64,000 nt of DNA from Salsuginibacillus halophilus (GTDB taxonomy: Bacteria > Bacillota > Bacilli > Bacillales > Marinococcaceae), in assembly GCF_003014715.1 (NCBI RefSeq), contig NZ_PYAV01000002.1:62001-126000 (forward strand), read 5' to 3'. How positions within the stretch are numbered: the first letter of the stretch is position 1; the number at the start of each line of letters is the position of its first letter. This document shows positions 8,516 through 16,329 of the stretch, in pieces. Made by a program: the position numbers and the translations under genes. The notes beneath the pieces were generated by a model, which had not been told where the DNA came from, made no database searches, and saw only the letters and a list, made by a program, of their open reading frames with translations.

Positions 8516-9247
8516 CTAACGTTTCTTTTGAAACGGACGAAGGATGCGCTCTAAACGGCGCTTCCGCTTCGCTTTTTTAACATTCTTTTTGGCTAGTGGA
8601 TGTCCTTGTTCAGCTGCTTTTTGCCACCAATGAAGAGCCTCATAGATGTCTTGACCTACATCTTTCCCGGTAAACAACATGTGACCTAGATTTACTTGCG
8701 CATCTGCGTCATTCAAGCGGGCAGCTTCTTCATAATAAGCATATGCTTTAGCTGCTCCTCCTTCTTTTTGAGCATACAGCCAGGCTAAATTATTCAGCGC
8801 CCTTGTATGCCCAAGCTGCGCCGCCTCTTTCCACCAGCGTTCAGCTTTTTTCGGAGCCTTTGTTACATCTTTCCCTTCGTAATACAGACTGCCGAGCATA
8901 AACGCAGCATCCTTCACGCCGCCCATAGCTGCCCGCTCATACCAATAAAGTGCCGGCTTTACTTCCCGCTCGATGAGGACACCTTCATACAAATGATTGG
9001 CCAGTTCACACATCGCCTCTAAAGAACCAGCTTCAGCAGCTTTTTCATACCACGATTTCATTAAAGCAGTATCAGGATCTACACCATGCCCAGTTTCGTA
9101 TATCCGGCCAAGCGCCCGCATCGCCCGGGCATCCCCGTATTCAGCCGCGGTTTGAAACCACTCGACTGCTAAGTGTGGGTCTTGCTGCTGCATGCAGCGT
9201 ACCCCGGTTTGATACGCGCTTTCCCGCTTTTCACCTTCAGAGGCCAT
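8516..9247 (-). CDS. Sel1-like tetratricopeptide repeat protein
   Basis: About 243 residues made mostly of Sel1-type repeats of 36 residues, with the recurrent pattern A-x3-G-x-x-x-A-x2-x-L-G-x2-Y-x-x-G (for example ALGRIYETGHG, MLGSLYYEGKD, NLGHMLFTGKD). The C-terminus is strongly basic (KKNVKKAKRKRRLERILRPFQKKR region). There is no signal peptide, so it is probably a cytoplasmic adaptor. The ATG at 9247 has GGGAGG seven bases upstream. The start overlaps the stop of the preceding gene by one base (TAATG), showing translational coupling. Sel1 repeats mediate protein contacts; the partner is unknown. Confidence 0.8.
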   Translation of the reverse strand: MASEGEKRESAYQTGVRCMQQQDPHLAVEWFQTAAEYGDARAMRALGRIYETGHGVDPDTALMKSWYEKAAEAGSLEAMCELANHLYEGVLIEREVKPALYWYERAAMGGVKDAAFMLGSLYYEGKDVTKAPKKAERWWKEAAQLGHTRALNNLAWLYAQKEGGAAKAYAYYEEAARLNDADAQVNLGHMLFTGKDVGQDIYEALHWWQKAAEQGHPLAKKNVKKAKRKRRLERILRPFQKKR

Positions 9248-9570
9248 TATGATTCCTCCCATGGATGAGACACGAGACCAAGCCACTGCAAAAGCGCCAT
9301 AAATAACGGAACTTCTTGTGCTGTCAATTCATGTTCTGTACAAACAGACTCTGGAGTGTACTCAACACGCTTAGCCTCAGCATAGGTGGTTTCAGTTAAA
9401 TTATTTGTTACATCTGCGTCATTAAAGCAAGCCGGGGCTACATACGTTTCATTTGTATGATCTAAAACAATTCGGGCATCCGGCGGGGCTGACAATTGAA
9501 CCGGCACAACAAAACCAACAGCAGCTAGCACCATAACTGCGGCTATAAAAATAACAATAATTTTTTGCAC
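9247..9570 (-). CDS. small exported protein of unknown function
   Basis: 107 residues. An N-terminal hydrophobic segment at about 4-28 (IIVIFIAAVMVLAAVGF) looks like an uncleaved anchor or signal peptide, so most of the chain is outside the membrane. Two cysteines (in APACFND and ESVCTEH) could form a disulfide. I do not recognise the family. It is the first gene of a two-gene unit with the Sel1-repeat gene, whose start overlaps its stop. Confidence 0.55.
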   Translation of the reverse strand: MQKIIVIFIAAVMVLAAVGFVVPVQLSAPPDARIVLDHTNETYVAPACFNDADVTNNLTETTYAEAKRVEYTPESVCTEHELTAQEVPLFMALLQWLGLVSHPWEES

Positions 9571-9601
9571 ACAAGTTCTCTCCCTGCTTTGTCTGTTATC
9601 A

Positions 9602-10165
9602 TTAATGCCATGTTACTGCGTTTGTAAACGAGCGCTCTTTTACACTTGGTATAACTTCAGGTACACCAATAAACAACATGGCAATAACTTCTTCATCGGC
9701 ACCTAATCCCAGTGTGTTTTTTGTAACCTCATCCTTTAATAAAGGCCCACTCCCCCAAAAGCAACCGACACCTTCCGACCATGCACTCAACATAAAATTT
9801 TGTACAGCACAAGCAGTAGCCGCTCGATCCTCTTGATCAAGCACTGGATCTTCTATGGAGGTTTTTGTCGAAACAGCAACAACAAATGGCACATCAGCCA
9901 TGCCGTGATAAGCTTTTTCGTAAACCTTTGCCCCTTTTTCTGTATCCGGTCCACCTTGAGCTGCTGATTTCAACTCTCCGCGCCGGCGGGACAGCTGTTC
10001 TTTTGCCTCACCTTGAACGACATGAAAATGCCACGGTTCTGTCATTTTATGATTCGGTGCAAGTACTGCACATTCAATGGCCCGTTCAATTACAGCCGGA
10101 TCAATGTCTTCATCTTTGAATTTATGGATAGTCCGCCGCGTTTTTAAGCCTTCTGTGAGTTCCAT
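9602..10165 (-). CDS. nitroreductase family protein (RutE/YdjA-like)
   Basis: 187 residues from the ATG at 10165, with AGAGGTGG five bases upstream; an in-frame GTG three codons earlier overlaps that ribosome site. The FMN-binding nitroreductase fold shows RRTIHKF near the N-terminus, the segment APNHKMTEPWHFHVV at about 36-50, and GVGCFWGSGP near 130. These match small oxygen-insensitive nitroreductases that use NAD(P)H and FMN. The physiological substrate is not evident. It stands between the two-gene Sel1 unit and the PRC-barrel gene, in the same direction. Confidence 0.85.
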   Translation of the reverse strand: MELTEGLKTRRTIHKFKDEDIDPAVIERAIECAVLAPNHKMTEPWHFHVVQGEAKEQLSRRRGELKSAAQGGPDTEKGAKVYEKAYHGMADVPFVVAVSTKTSIEDPVLDQEDRAATACAVQNFMLSAWSEGVGCFWGSGPLLKDEVTKNTLGLGADEEVIAMLFIGVPEVIPSVKERSFTNAVTWH

Positions 10166-10252
10166 GAGATCCACCTCTTTGCTTATTTTTGTCGTGATAT
10201 ATTATAACGGCTTCCCCACCCTCCGGTCTAGATAAGGAGACTACACACTATG

Positions 10253-10281
10253 AAAAAAGCTGTCCGAAATCCGGACAGCTT
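10253..10281 (-). terminator. intrinsic terminator of the PRC-barrel gene
   Basis: AAGCTGTCCG pairs with CGGACAGCTT around a five-base loop. On the minus strand it is followed by TTTTTT. It lies 38 bases beyond the PRC-barrel stop codon. Confidence 0.85.
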
Positions 10282-10318
10282 ACTCTCAATCACCTATGCA
10301 AATTTTTTATAGAAGTAC

Positions 10319-11101
10319 TTATTCGCTTTTTCCTGCTTCAGCCTCCCAGTATTTCTCCTGATCATAATGATCAAACAAGCGCTCTTCAAATTCCCGGTCT
10401 AATGGCTGACCCGGCACGTATTCAGGCGCTGCCTGCACTTCGTGACGTGCCATTTTCACACGCACCTTTTTCTCCTCATCCTCTGTATGAAGAATCCAGC
10501 TTGAGGAAAGAACCGCATGACCTGTTGAAAACAAGCGTCCTGTATCGACACTGATATAGCGAATGTTCCAAGTGTCATCTTCTACAATCACATCATCAAT
10601 TGTACCGATATCCCCGTCGCTTCCCTCGACATCATAGCCTGACCAGTCCCCTGTCATTTCTTTTAAGCTGCGTACTTTAATTTCCTCTTCATTAGGAAGT
10701 TCTTGCGGTCGTTGATGATGAGGCGCTTCGACCCGGAGCTGGTGCGGGTAAGGAAAACTTCCCCACATTCCTTGAGCAGGCCAGTAGTAACCATAACCGA
10801 AGTGATGATGCAGCTCAAGTTCTTTTTTACGTGTAATCGGTTCTGCTTCTTCTTTACCTGGAGCTTCTTCAAGCTCTTCTTTCGTTACATTTAAGTGAAT
10901 GGTCTGTCCATTAATGTCCATGCGTTCCACTGCGATTGGTGAAACTAAAACCTTACCGCCTGGAAGCAGCGGCTTACGATTAACAACTAAATACCGGATT
11001 ACCCATTGATCCTCATCCATATACACGTCATCAATTTTTCCAAGCTCTCCATCTGAAGTAATAACACCGAAATTTCTTAGTTTCTTAGCTTCAAAAAGCA
11101 T
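10319..11101 (-). CDS. PRC-barrel domain protein with two PRC domains
   Basis: 260 residues with two PRC-barrel-like domains, at about 1-80 (GVITSDGELGKIDDVYMDEDQW) and about 145-225 (YDVEGSDGDIGTIDDVIVEDDTW), joined by a His/Pro-rich linker (HHHFGYGYYWPAQG). The repeated G-x-IDDV-x2-(E/D)DD-x-W pattern points to internal duplication. PRC barrels in bacteria act in RNA processing and cell-envelope or stress proteins; none of the specific families fits well. There is no signal peptide. Expression appears monocistronic, bounded by its own terminator. Confidence 0.8.
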   Translation of the reverse strand: MLFEAKKLRNFGVITSDGELGKIDDVYMDEDQWVIRYLVVNRKPLLPGGKVLVSPIAVERMDINGQTIHLNVTKEELEEAPGKEEAEPITRKKELELHHHFGYGYYWPAQGMWGSFPYPHQLRVEAPHHQRPQELPNEEEIKVRSLKEMTGDWSGYDVEGSDGDIGTIDDVIVEDDTWNIRYISVDTGRLFSTGHAVLSSSWILHTEDEEKKVRVKMARHEVQAAPEYVPGQPLDREFEERLFDHYDQEKYWEAEAGKSE

Positions 11102-11159
11102 AACGCTTCCCCCTTCAGGTTTGACTTCGTGCTATGCTTTTTACCTTCAGCCTTTTATT

Positions 11160-12140
11160 TCAAACATGTACTTTACTTTCGCTTTCAATTTTAAAGCCGG
11201 CAGCTTCAATCATATCGTGATCAAGTGCAGCCGTTTGTCCATCAGTTGTTAAGTAATCACCTACGAAAATTGCATTGGCGGGATAAAGAGCAAGCGGCTG
11301 CATCGAACGTAAAATCTCCTCTCGACCGCCGGCGACACGTATTTCTTTATCCGGAAGCATAAACCGGGCAGCTACAAGTACAGCCAACGCTTTTTGAGGT
11401 GACAGCTTCGGCCGATCGCCAAGTGGTGTTCCTGGTACCGGGTGAAGAAAATTAATCGGAACTGAATCCGCTTTTAGTTCCCGCAGCTCACGCATCGTAT
11501 CAATAAGCTGTTCATCTGTTTCGCCCATACCGGCAATAATGCCAGAACAAGGAGAAATCCCGGCTGATTTAGCTTCATTCACCGTGGTCACACGATCATC
11601 ATACGTATGGCTTGTTGTGATATGATCATGGTGATCTTTATGCGTATTTACATTATGATTGTAACGATCCACCCCAGCTTGTTCAAGCTGAGCTGCCTGT
11701 CCTTCTTTTAACAGACCCAAACAAGCACATATCTTTAAATCGTAAGTATTTTTAATTTCTGTTACAGCATCCGCTACCTCAGAAACCTCACGCCGACTCG
11801 GACCACGTCCGCTTGCGACGATACAGTATGTTCCGGCTTTGCGCCGCTCTGCTTCAGCCGCTCCTGCAACTAACTGTTCTTTAGATAATAACTGATAAGG
11901 CGTTTCGTTACTCGTAGAAACTGAAGACTGAGCACAATAGCCACAGTTTTCCGGACAAAGTCCATTTTTTGCATTAATTATCATGTTGAGTTTTGTTTCA
12001 TCACCAAAATGTTGATAACGTATGTGATAAGCATGTTGCAGCGCCGGTAAAATCTCTTTTTCAGCCTGATTTAAGATGGTTACACCTTCTTCAACGCGCA
12101 GGCTTTCACCTTGCATAACACGTTTTAGCATATCTTCCAT
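11160..12140 (-). CDS. bioB: biotin synthase
   Basis: Radical SAM enzyme that inserts sulfur into dethiobiotin. 326 residues from the ATG at 12140, with AAGAAAGGA ten bases upstream; an earlier in-frame codon inside the operator was rejected. The radical SAM cluster motif CPENCGYC supplies C62, C66 and C69. Downstream motifs YNHNVNT, CSGIIAGMGE and PINFLHPVPGTPL match BioB. No other biotin genes are nearby, so the cell may finish biotin from imported or separately made dethiobiotin. A BirA-type operator overlaps the promoter region. Confidence 0.95.
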   Translation of the reverse strand: MEDMLKRVMQGESLRVEEGVTILNQAEKEILPALQHAYHIRYQHFGDETKLNMIINAKNGLCPENCGYCAQSSVSTSNETPYQLLSKEQLVAGAAEAERRKAGTYCIVASGRGPSRREVSEVADAVTEIKNTYDLKICACLGLLKEGQAAQLEQAGVDRYNHNVNTHKDHHDHITTSHTYDDRVTTVNEAKSAGISPCSGIIAGMGETDEQLIDTMRELRELKADSVPINFLHPVPGTPLGDRPKLSPQKALAVLVAARFMLPDKEIRVAGGREEILRSMQPLALYPANAIFVGDYLTTDGQTAALDHDMIEAAGFKIESESKVHV

Positions 12141-12159
12141 AATTAAAACATCCTTTCTT

Positions 12160-12192
12160 AATGTAAACTTTAACAATATAAAGGTTAACATT
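12160..12192 (-). promoter_or_regulatory. BirA operator upstream of bioB
   Basis: AATGTAAACTTT (12160-12171) and AAAGGTTAACATT (12180-12192) form an interrupted palindrome resembling the BirA site family (TGTAAACC spaced GGTTAACA). It lies 20 bases before the bioB start and covers a TATATT -10-like hexamer, which fits repression by biotinyl-AMP-bound BirA. Confidence 0.8.
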
Positions 12193-12335
12193 TACGATTT
12201 ATGTTGACCAGCAAATAATGTCTTAATTTTTATAAATTTCAATCTTATAACTACAATTGAAAGCTTATTTTCAAGCATCAGTAAATATTTTCAACAAAAT
12301 CCGTATATGTAGCACAGTTAGGTACGGTAAGGGTG

Positions 12336-12352
12336 TGTAAAAAAACCTTACA
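12336..12352 (+). promoter_or_regulatory. TnrA box (autoregulatory site of tnrA)
   Basis: TGTAAAAAAACCTTACA matches TGTNAN(7)TNACA exactly. A -10-like TATGGT at 12382-12387 puts the start near 12394, so the box centre is about 50 bases upstream, the usual distance for TnrA-activated promoters. Confidence 0.75.
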
Positions 12353-12433
12353 TAGATGAAAAAATAACCCTTTATGTGTGATATGGTTATTTACATTAAG
12401 GATGCTATTACAGGGGTGTGGAGGGAGATACTT

Positions 12434-12742
12434 GTGGCTTCATATAAAAATAAGAAAGTCATTACAATTGGAATTGTGAGTGAGTTAACTGGATTAACGG
12501 AGCGTAAAATTCGTTACTACGAGGAACGCAAGCTGATTTTTCCCGATCGGAGCTCAGGCGGCACACGTAAATTTTCCTTTCATGATATTGAGTTATTAAT
12601 GGATATTGCTGAAAAAATGGAAGATGGGATGCAGACATTTGAAATACGCAAGCAAGCTAAGCGGGCAGAAACGGAGTTTGAGGCGAAAAACCGAATGCGG
12701 CGCGGTCAATTAAACGCGGCATTTAACATGCGCAAAGGATAA
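12434..12742 (+). CDS. tnrA: nitrogen regulator TnrA, MerR family
   Basis: 102 residues from the GTG at 12434, with GGAGGGAG upstream. In-frame codons further upstream lie before the likely -10 and were rejected. The MerR-type winged helix occupies about 8-75 ([28 protein letters not shown]). The C-terminal [14 protein letters not shown] segment matches the part of TnrA that binds feedback-inhibited glutamine synthetase. The region [20 protein letters not shown] is typical of TnrA rather than GlnR, and there is no adjacent glnA. In B. subtilis TnrA switches nitrogen-limitation genes on or off and activates its own gene, consistent with the box upstream. Confidence 0.9.
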   Translation: MASYKNKKVITIGIVSELTGLTERKIRYYEERKLIFPDRSSGGTRKFSFHDIELLMDIAEKMEDGMQTFEIRKQAKRAETEFEAKNRMRRGQLNAAFNMRKG

Positions 12743-12796
12743 GTGTTAAACATACTGCACAAGCTAAGCGCATCAATTATAAAGGAGCGACAAAAG

Positions 12797-13582
12797 ATGC
12801 GTTTTACAATTTTATCTTTTGTAGTTTTTTCATTACATCTTATAGGTAGTACTGCAGCATACGCTGATGCATCCGGAGAAATTGCCATCATCATCGACGA
12901 CTTCGGCCAGAATGTGCAGGCTGCCGAAAACATGCTTGAGCTTGATGCACCTTTCACAGCAGCTGTAATGCCGTTTTTAGAAGAGAGCCGTACCCATGCA
13001 AAAACAGCAGTTAACAACGGACACGACGTTATTGTTCATATGCCTATGGAACCCGTCCAAGGTCGGCCTTCCTGGCTTGGTCCAGGAGCGATCACAAAGG
13101 ATATGACACCTGAACGTGCCCGGCAGTCCGTAAAGCAAGCGATGGACAGTCTTCCTGAAGCTAAAGGGATCAATAACCATATGGGTTCTGCTATTGTAAC
13201 GAACGAACCAGTCATGCGCAGTATTTTAGAAGAAGTTAAAGAGCGGGGAATGTATGTAATTGACAGTGGCACCCATCAAAACTCCGTCGTTCCCGAACTA
13301 TGTGAAGAGCTGGCTATACCTTATATGAAACGGGACTTGTTTATTGATACAGACCACAGCTCAAAAGCTGAAGCCATCAACATGCTTGAGCAGCTTCAAA
13401 CAGAAGCCAAACGAAACGGTGCAAGCATCGGCATCGGTCACGTCGGTGTTCGCGGTCAAAATACTTATGCTGCGCTTTTAGAAATGATGCAGAAAAAAGA
13501 TTTTCAAAACGCACTTGTACGGTCTTCTGATATGATTTTAAAAAACCCTGAACACAACCCGGAAGCTTTCTGGCAGTATTAA
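12797..13582 (+). CDS. divergent polysaccharide deacetylase family protein, secreted
   Basis: 261 residues from the ATG at 12797, preceded by AAAGGAG. An N-terminal signal peptide (about 1-23, ending STAAYADA) predicts export. The mature part follows the YibQ-like divergent polysaccharide deacetylase family: IIIDDFGQN near 31-39, VIVHMPMEP, GINNHMGSA near 127, and GIGHVGVRGQN near the end. These replace the usual NodB TFDDG and H-x3-H motifs. The function is unproven; envelope polysaccharide modification is likely. It follows tnrA by 54 bases with its own ribosome site and may be read through from the tnrA promoter. Confidence 0.85.
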   Translation: MRFTILSFVVFSLHLIGSTAAYADASGEIAIIIDDFGQNVQAAENMLELDAPFTAAVMPFLEESRTHAKTAVNNGHDVIVHMPMEPVQGRPSWLGPGAITKDMTPERARQSVKQAMDSLPEAKGINNHMGSAIVTNEPVMRSILEEVKERGMYVIDSGTHQNSVVPELCEELAIPYMKRDLFIDTDHSSKAEAINMLEQLQTEAKRNGASIGIGHVGVRGQNTYAALLEMMQKKDFQNALVRSSDMILKNPEHNPEAFWQY

Positions 13583-13902
13583 AAAGAGAACGCACTAGCT
13601 TTAATTTTTCAAAGTGAGTACTTAAAGCCGTCTCGCACACCGCCTGCGCCGGCAGCGCAATCTTATCATGGCTTTACTGCGCAGGCAGGAGTTCGCAACC
13701 CTCTCAGCTGCCAAAAGCTGCTGTTCTTAAACTTTCACCGGAATTTATAAGCTTTGTATTTATTGAATTGAGCTCAAAGCTTATATTTCAAGTCATTTGA
13801 ATGTAAAAACCTTATTTGCCGCAACAGACTGCCTGTGATACATTGAATTCAGCAGGTACGTGCATTCGACCCCTATGAGCATCCTCCAAGCGTTCACTTC
13901 GG
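13583..13902. other. non-coding interval after the deacetylase gene
   Basis: No supported gene. It holds an imperfect inverted repeat at about 13643-13690 (CCTGCGC...GCGCAGG) and a second hairpin at about 13748-13788 (ATAAGCTTTG...CAAAGCTTAT) that could terminate the deacetylase transcript, although its T run is weak. Confidence 0.4.
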
Positions 13903-13931
13903 TTGACAATTTTTTAAAATCTCTCTACGAT
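13903..13931 (+). promoter_or_regulatory. sigma-A-type promoter of cbpB
   Basis: TTGACA at 13903-13908 and TACGAT at 13926-13931 are 17 bases apart, about 50 bases before the coding start. Confidence 0.65.
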
Positions 13932-13981
13932 AAGTTTTGGTGATTTTCAATCTCTGAATCTAACGGAAGTAGTGATGCTGT

Positions 13982-14422
13982 ATGATGCAAACGCTCAAAA
14001 ACAGCCAATTGGTAAACAATGAAATTAATGAGTTAATTATTCCGCATGAAAAAGTTGCGCATGTCCACAAAAATAACCCTTTAAACCACGCACTTTTAGT
14101 ATTAATTAAATCAGGCTATACTGCGATTCCGGTGCTTGATCACGAAAATAAAATTCAAGGACAAATTAGCAAAGCGCAAATATTGGATTCCATTCTCGGC
14201 TTAGAGCGTATTGAAATGGAACGGTTAAACGAATATGTTGTTGAAGACGTAGCGGATCCTGACATCCCTACATTACAAACAGATAGCACGTTTGGTGAAG
14301 CATTAATGCGCTCAATTAATTACCCTTTTTTATGTATTGTTGATGAAAATGGTGCATTTATTGGCATTTTAACGAGGCGCTCAATTCTCGCCTTAATGCA
14401 CAGGTATTTTCAACAAACATGA
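13982..14422 (+). CDS. cbpB: cyclic-di-AMP-binding CBS protein CbpB (YkuL/DarB)
   Basis: 146 residues made of one CBS pair. KVAHVHKNNPLNHALLVL near 26-43, SGYTAIPVLD near 46-55 and ILGLERIEMERL near 77-88 match the B. subtilis YkuL/DarB protein closely. That protein binds c-di-AMP in the CBS dimer and, when free of the nucleotide, activates Rel and pyruvate carboxylase. It therefore links potassium status to (p)ppGpp and anaplerosis. The start is uncertain between ATGs at 13982 and 13985; the ribosome site is weak (GGAAG). A strong promoter and terminator make it monocistronic. Confidence 0.88.
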   Translation: MMQTLKNSQLVNNEINELIIPHEKVAHVHKNNPLNHALLVLIKSGYTAIPVLDHENKIQGQISKAQILDSILGLERIEMERLNEYVVEDVADPDIPTLQTDSTFGEALMRSINYPFLCIVDENGAFIGILTRRSILALMHRYFQQT

Positions 14423-14445
14423 CATCTTTATTAACGGATAAAAAA

Positions 14446-14474
14446 AAGCTCGCCGCAGATGCGGCGGGCTTTTA
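14446..14474. terminator. bidirectional intrinsic terminator
   Basis: AAGCTCGCCGC pairs with GCGGCGGGCTT around a four-base loop, with A run left and T run right, between two converging genes. Confidence 0.8.
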
Positions 14475-14909
14475 AAATGGCCTGGCCTGCCGAATTTCAA
14501 ACATCTCTTTAACTGCAGCTTCACGGCTTTTAAACATTTGATATAAACCGGCTTTTACACACAAGTCAGGTACAGCTGCTTCGAACTGCACTTTATCAAT
14601 CATGTTTGTTCCTGAACGTGTTGGAACAAACATATGGGTATGCTGCCACGCTTGAAAAGGAAATGGAAGCACTTCTCCCTCGTCAACAAAGTAATTCCCT
14701 TCTTCAATTTCACTGATTCTTGACTCCCAATGAAACTTCAGCGGGCCGACACGAATCACTAAAGGCACATGGTAAATATCTTTAGCATCATTTTTCACGT
14801 GCACTTTCGGAAACGTTGTTAAGCTTTCTAAATTTTTTGGGTTTTGGAAGTAAGCCCAAACTTCGTTCACTGGCGCTTGAATCTTCGTTGTATAAGCTAA
14901 CCTTCCCAA
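14472..14909 (-). CDS. SRPBCC (START-like) family protein
   Basis: 145 residues starting at a TTG with GGGGGAATTTTA before it. The N-terminus TTKIQAPVNEVWAYFQNPKNLESLT and the block FPFQAWQHTHMFVP are typical of polyketide cyclase/SRPBCC proteins with a hydrophobic ligand cavity. No catalytic residues can be assigned and the ligand is unknown. It is monocistronic and lies at the edge of a stretch of about 900 bases of decayed mobile DNA. Confidence 0.75.
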   Translation of the reverse strand: MGRLAYTTKIQAPVNEVWAYFQNPKNLESLTTFPKVHVKNDAKDIYHVPLVIRVGPLKFHWESRISEIEEGNYFVDEGEVLPFPFQAWQHTHMFVPTRSGTNMIDKVQFEAAVPDLCVKAGLYQMFKSREAAVKEMFEIRQARPF

Positions 14910-15055
14910 TAAAATTCCCCCTTTCTTTGCAATTGTCCATTTCCCTATTTTTCGGCATCCTAACCCGTTTTACAGGTTGTAAGTCAACTTTTGAGGTAAC
15001 CTCATAAGAAATACCTTAAATGACCTGCATGGGAAATATACTCGCTTTCACCAAT

Positions 15056-15170
15056 GGCACAAGTGCGACATCGACTTAACCTGCGCTTCCGCTTGGTTGC
15101 GTCGTGTCTGCTTTGCAGCCGGGCAAAGCTTCAACCTCCTCATGAGCAAATCCGGCTCATTGCGGGGGAT
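15056..15170 (+). repeat. partial copy of a dispersed non-coding repeat
   Basis: The segment starting GGCACAAGTGCGACATCG, with later matches CTGCGCT, CGTGTCT and CATTGCGGG, aligns with 44350-44456 inside the TIR element. The two copies share runs of up to 18 identical bases, interrupted by substitutions. No reading frame is conserved. Confidence 0.65.
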
Positions 15171-15274
15171 TCAGACGTTGCTTTTCCTGAAGGAATCTCG
15201 TATATTTCATGTGCCTTTTTTAACGTATCTGTTTATAACCTCTTGAGACAGCTCCTTTATCCTAATTGAAAGAC

Positions 15275-15775
15275 TTATCCTTTCAGCTGATGATGCAATA
15301 ATACTTTCATACGAAGACGGTCACAACGCCGGAAGCCAAATGTATTTCGTTTGGTCACCTTGGTTTGGTTACTCAACCCTTCTACCGGTCCGTTTCTGTA
15401 TCCAAACGTAAAGCATCTTAAGATTTCTATCTACCAGTTCTGAAATGTTTCGATCACTTTGAGGAATACTTTCTGGACATCAGACTTAAAAGCATAACTC
15501 ATATCCGAACCCGGTTTGTACGCTCATTACAAATGGGACAGCGGTGCGATTTTTGTTCTCTTTCTACATGGATGTGAAATGAACCCCTCCCAACAGTTTC
15601 TGTTTTCTTTATAACCATTTTTTCTAAGCCAGGGATAGACACGGTAAAATACATCTACACGCAACTCCTATCCTTCTCTTGTTTCTCGACAATTCAAGTT
15701 TAAAGGATATTGAAGCTTGCGTGTTTTTATATATTCTTTTGTAAAACCCCAACAAATACTGTAGAGTCAAAATAA
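15275..15775 (-). mobile_element. ISL3-family insertion sequence relic, internally deleted transposase
   Basis: On the minus strand, 15654-15499 encodes an ISL3-type N-terminus (MYFTVSIPGLEKMV, then the zinc ligands HRCPICNERTNRVR) and stops. From about 15500 to 15275 the frame resumes with the C-terminal part (IETFQNW-stop-IEILRCF, then TFGYRNGPVEGL and HHQLKG). The middle of the transposase, roughly 300 residues, is missing and there is at least one internal stop, so the element is dead. Its upstream end (15660-15770) matches 49692-49800 at about 85 percent in the opposite orientation. Confidence 0.85.
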
Positions 15776-15776
15776 A

Positions 15777-15802
15777 AAACCGGCCACTTAGGCCGGTTTT
15801 TT
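15777..15802 (-). terminator. intrinsic terminator of ylbF
   Basis: AAACCGGCC pairs with GGCCGGTTT around a five-base loop, with A and T runs on either side. It lies directly beyond the ylbF stop. Confidence 0.8.
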
Positions 15803-15806
15803 TTCA

Positions 15807-16262
15807 TTATCCACATCCACAGCTTCCGCCACTACCGCAGCCGCCGCCACAGCCTGCTTGGTCAAAGAACGGATTTCCTGTAGGCACTTTAATATTATCA
15901 GAGACAGCATACGCCATTTCAGCACTGATCTCATTTAATAACGACTCAAGTTCTTTTTCTGCTTCTTTATAACGAGCAATTGTACCCTGGAGATCAACTT
16001 CACGTTTTAAAGCGCGGATATCGCGGGACACTTCCCGGTAGTTCGGATGATACTTACCAAACCGTTGAACTTCTTCATAATCTTCTTTTTTATCATTAAA
16101 CTTCTGAATCAGCCGCTGGGCCTCTTCATCATGTTGCATTGACTCCCAAGCGCGAATATATGTGTGAAATACATCAGACTGTGCAACCATTTCTGCAAGC
16201 TTATAACCGTGCTCCATCCACTCAACCGGCGTTGAAGCCGCTGGACTCGAGACAGCATCCAT
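15807..16262 (-). CDS. ylbF: RicF/YlbF, regulatory protein of RNA processing and development
   Basis: 151 residues from the ATG at 16262, with GGAGGTG upstream. The helical YlbF/YmcA domain covers about 20-125 (AQSDVFHTYIRAWESM, YEEVQRFGKYHPNY). The tail is glycine- and cysteine-rich with C138, C142, C148 and C150. In B. subtilis, RicF joins RicA and RicT in a complex holding [4Fe-4S] clusters that directs RNase Y mRNA maturation and supports competence, biofilm and sporulation; its C-terminal cysteines are cluster ligands. The tail here keeps that feature. ylbG and ylbH, next in B. subtilis, are replaced by IS remnants. Confidence 0.9.
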   Translation of the reverse strand: MDAVSSPAASTPVEWMEHGYKLAEMVAQSDVFHTYIRAWESMQHDEEAQRLIQKFNDKKEDYEEVQRFGKYHPNYREVSRDIRALKREVDLQGTIARYKEAEKELESLLNEISAEMAYAVSDNIKVPTGNPFFDQAGCGGGCGSGGSCGCG

Positions 16263-16329
16263 TTCTAAACACCTCCATAACTGCATTGTATCATGAAGAT
16301 AGGCAGGGAAAAAACGTCATTCATTCGCA

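Noticed and set aside
13640-13790. GC-rich inverted repeat after the deacetylase gene, as a copy of the TIR repeat
   Set aside because: It has palindromic character but I could not align it to either copy; left as an unclassified hairpin region.
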